Shown here one piece after another: positions 5,263 to 5,488 of a stretch of DNA of 5,488 nt. Positions within the stretch are counted from its first letter, which is position 1. Each line of letters begins with the position of its first letter. This stretch comes from Candidatus Shapirobacteria bacterium (lineage in GTDB: Bacteria; Patescibacteriota; Microgenomatia; UBA12405). The stretch covers positions 10,610-16,097 of the forward strand of contig JAHFKH010000017.1 in NCBI GenBank assembly GCA_023245435.1. Direction: 5' to 3'. Under the pieces are notes generated by a model. It did not search any database, was not told the origin of the DNA, and was given only the letters and a program-made list of their open reading frames with translations. A program made the translations under genes and the position numbers.

Positions 5263-5488
5263 GTGAAGATTGCAATACTTATTGGATTAACTTTAATAAA
5301 TTTATATTTTACGGTGAATTTCTCGGTGGGAGATAGGTATGTGGCAAAACTAAATAAGTGGTATTCGTTGGCTTTGGATAATAAATGGAATGAAGCTTCT
5401 AAATTGGAAAAATCAATTGATCCGGCTGATATCAAATGGTTTAAAGACAAAAATAAACCAGAAAATTTAAAGAAAAGATTAAATGAGT
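5263..5488 (+). CDS. N-terminal part of a membrane-anchored protein of unknown function (GTG start, runs off window)
   Basis: An open frame of 75 codons runs from GTG at 5263 to the right edge without a stop; an in-frame TGA at 5248 fixes the upstream limit. No ATG occurs in the visible frame, so GTG is the best start, and it lies at leaderless distance from an extended -10 at 5248-5256. The start reads (M)KIAILIGLTLINLYFTVNF, a basic residue followed by a hydrophobic segment of about 16-18 residues typical of a signal anchor. A charged, probably helical region rich in Trp, Lys and Asn follows (KWYSLALDNKWNEASKLEKS), then a stretch with IDPADIKWFKD. Codon use and strand packing resemble the neighbours. 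The family is not recognised. The opposite-strand open frame across 5256-5450 is judged a shadow because this frame has a membrane anchor and fits the divergent promoter. Confidence 0.72.
   Translation, partial: MKIAILIGLTLINLYFTVNFSVGDRYVAKLNKWYSLALDNKWNEASKLEKSIDPADIKWFKDKNKPENLKKRLNE

Noticed and set aside
5256..5450. Minus-strand open frame of 64 codons at the right edge
   Set aside because: The plus-strand frame from GTG 5263 has a signal anchor, no stop to the edge and a suitable promoter, so the minus frame is read as its shadow.

Overview
This is an AT-rich window (by eye about one-third G+C) with almost no non-coding DNA. It holds seven genes: five complete protein genes, one gene cut by the left edge (metG) and one cut by the right edge. 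Neighbouring genes overlap or lie 6 to 20 bases apart. TAA and TGA both act as stops, so the standard bacterial code fits. The compactness, composition, short protein variants and style of the small membrane-anchored proteins suggest a small-genome bacterium of the candidate phyla radiation (Patescibacteria, perhaps Microgenomates). That placement is inference from gene style; there is no rRNA here to confirm it.

Layout from left to right. Plus strand 1-1743: the C-terminal two thirds of methionyl-tRNA synthetase, coupled by a one-base overlap to a TatD-family metal-dependent hydrolase. Minus strand 3605-1726: a three-gene unit running tsaD, then a small thioredoxin-fold protein that has lost both active-site cysteines, then a HAD-superfamily hydrolase. 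The HAD gene ends inside the 3' end of tatD. Plus strand 3626-4180: an unrecognised secreted or membrane-anchored protein with two C-terminal cysteines. Minus strand 5244-4177: one continuous protein joining TsaC (Sua5/YrdC, threonylcarbamoyl-AMP synthase) to TsaE (the P-loop ATPase of the t6A machinery). Plus strand 5263 to the edge: the start of a second membrane-anchored protein, with a GTG start.

The main functional theme is translation: methionine charging and the universal tRNA modification t6A at position 37. TsaC makes threonylcarbamoyl-AMP, TsaD (normally with TsaB) transfers the group to A37, and TsaE is the ATPase that keeps the bacterial complex cycling. Three of the four usual bacterial components are therefore here as two genes; TsaB is not in the window.

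The most interesting points are the TsaC-TsaE fusion, the cysteine-less thioredoxin-like protein in the tsaD operon, two tiny divergent junctions where overlapping -10-like elements sit at leaderless distance from both start codons, and a degenerate heptanucleotide tandem repeat inside metG. No tRNA, rRNA, CRISPR array or mobile element was seen, and no gene-free stretch exceeds 20 bases.
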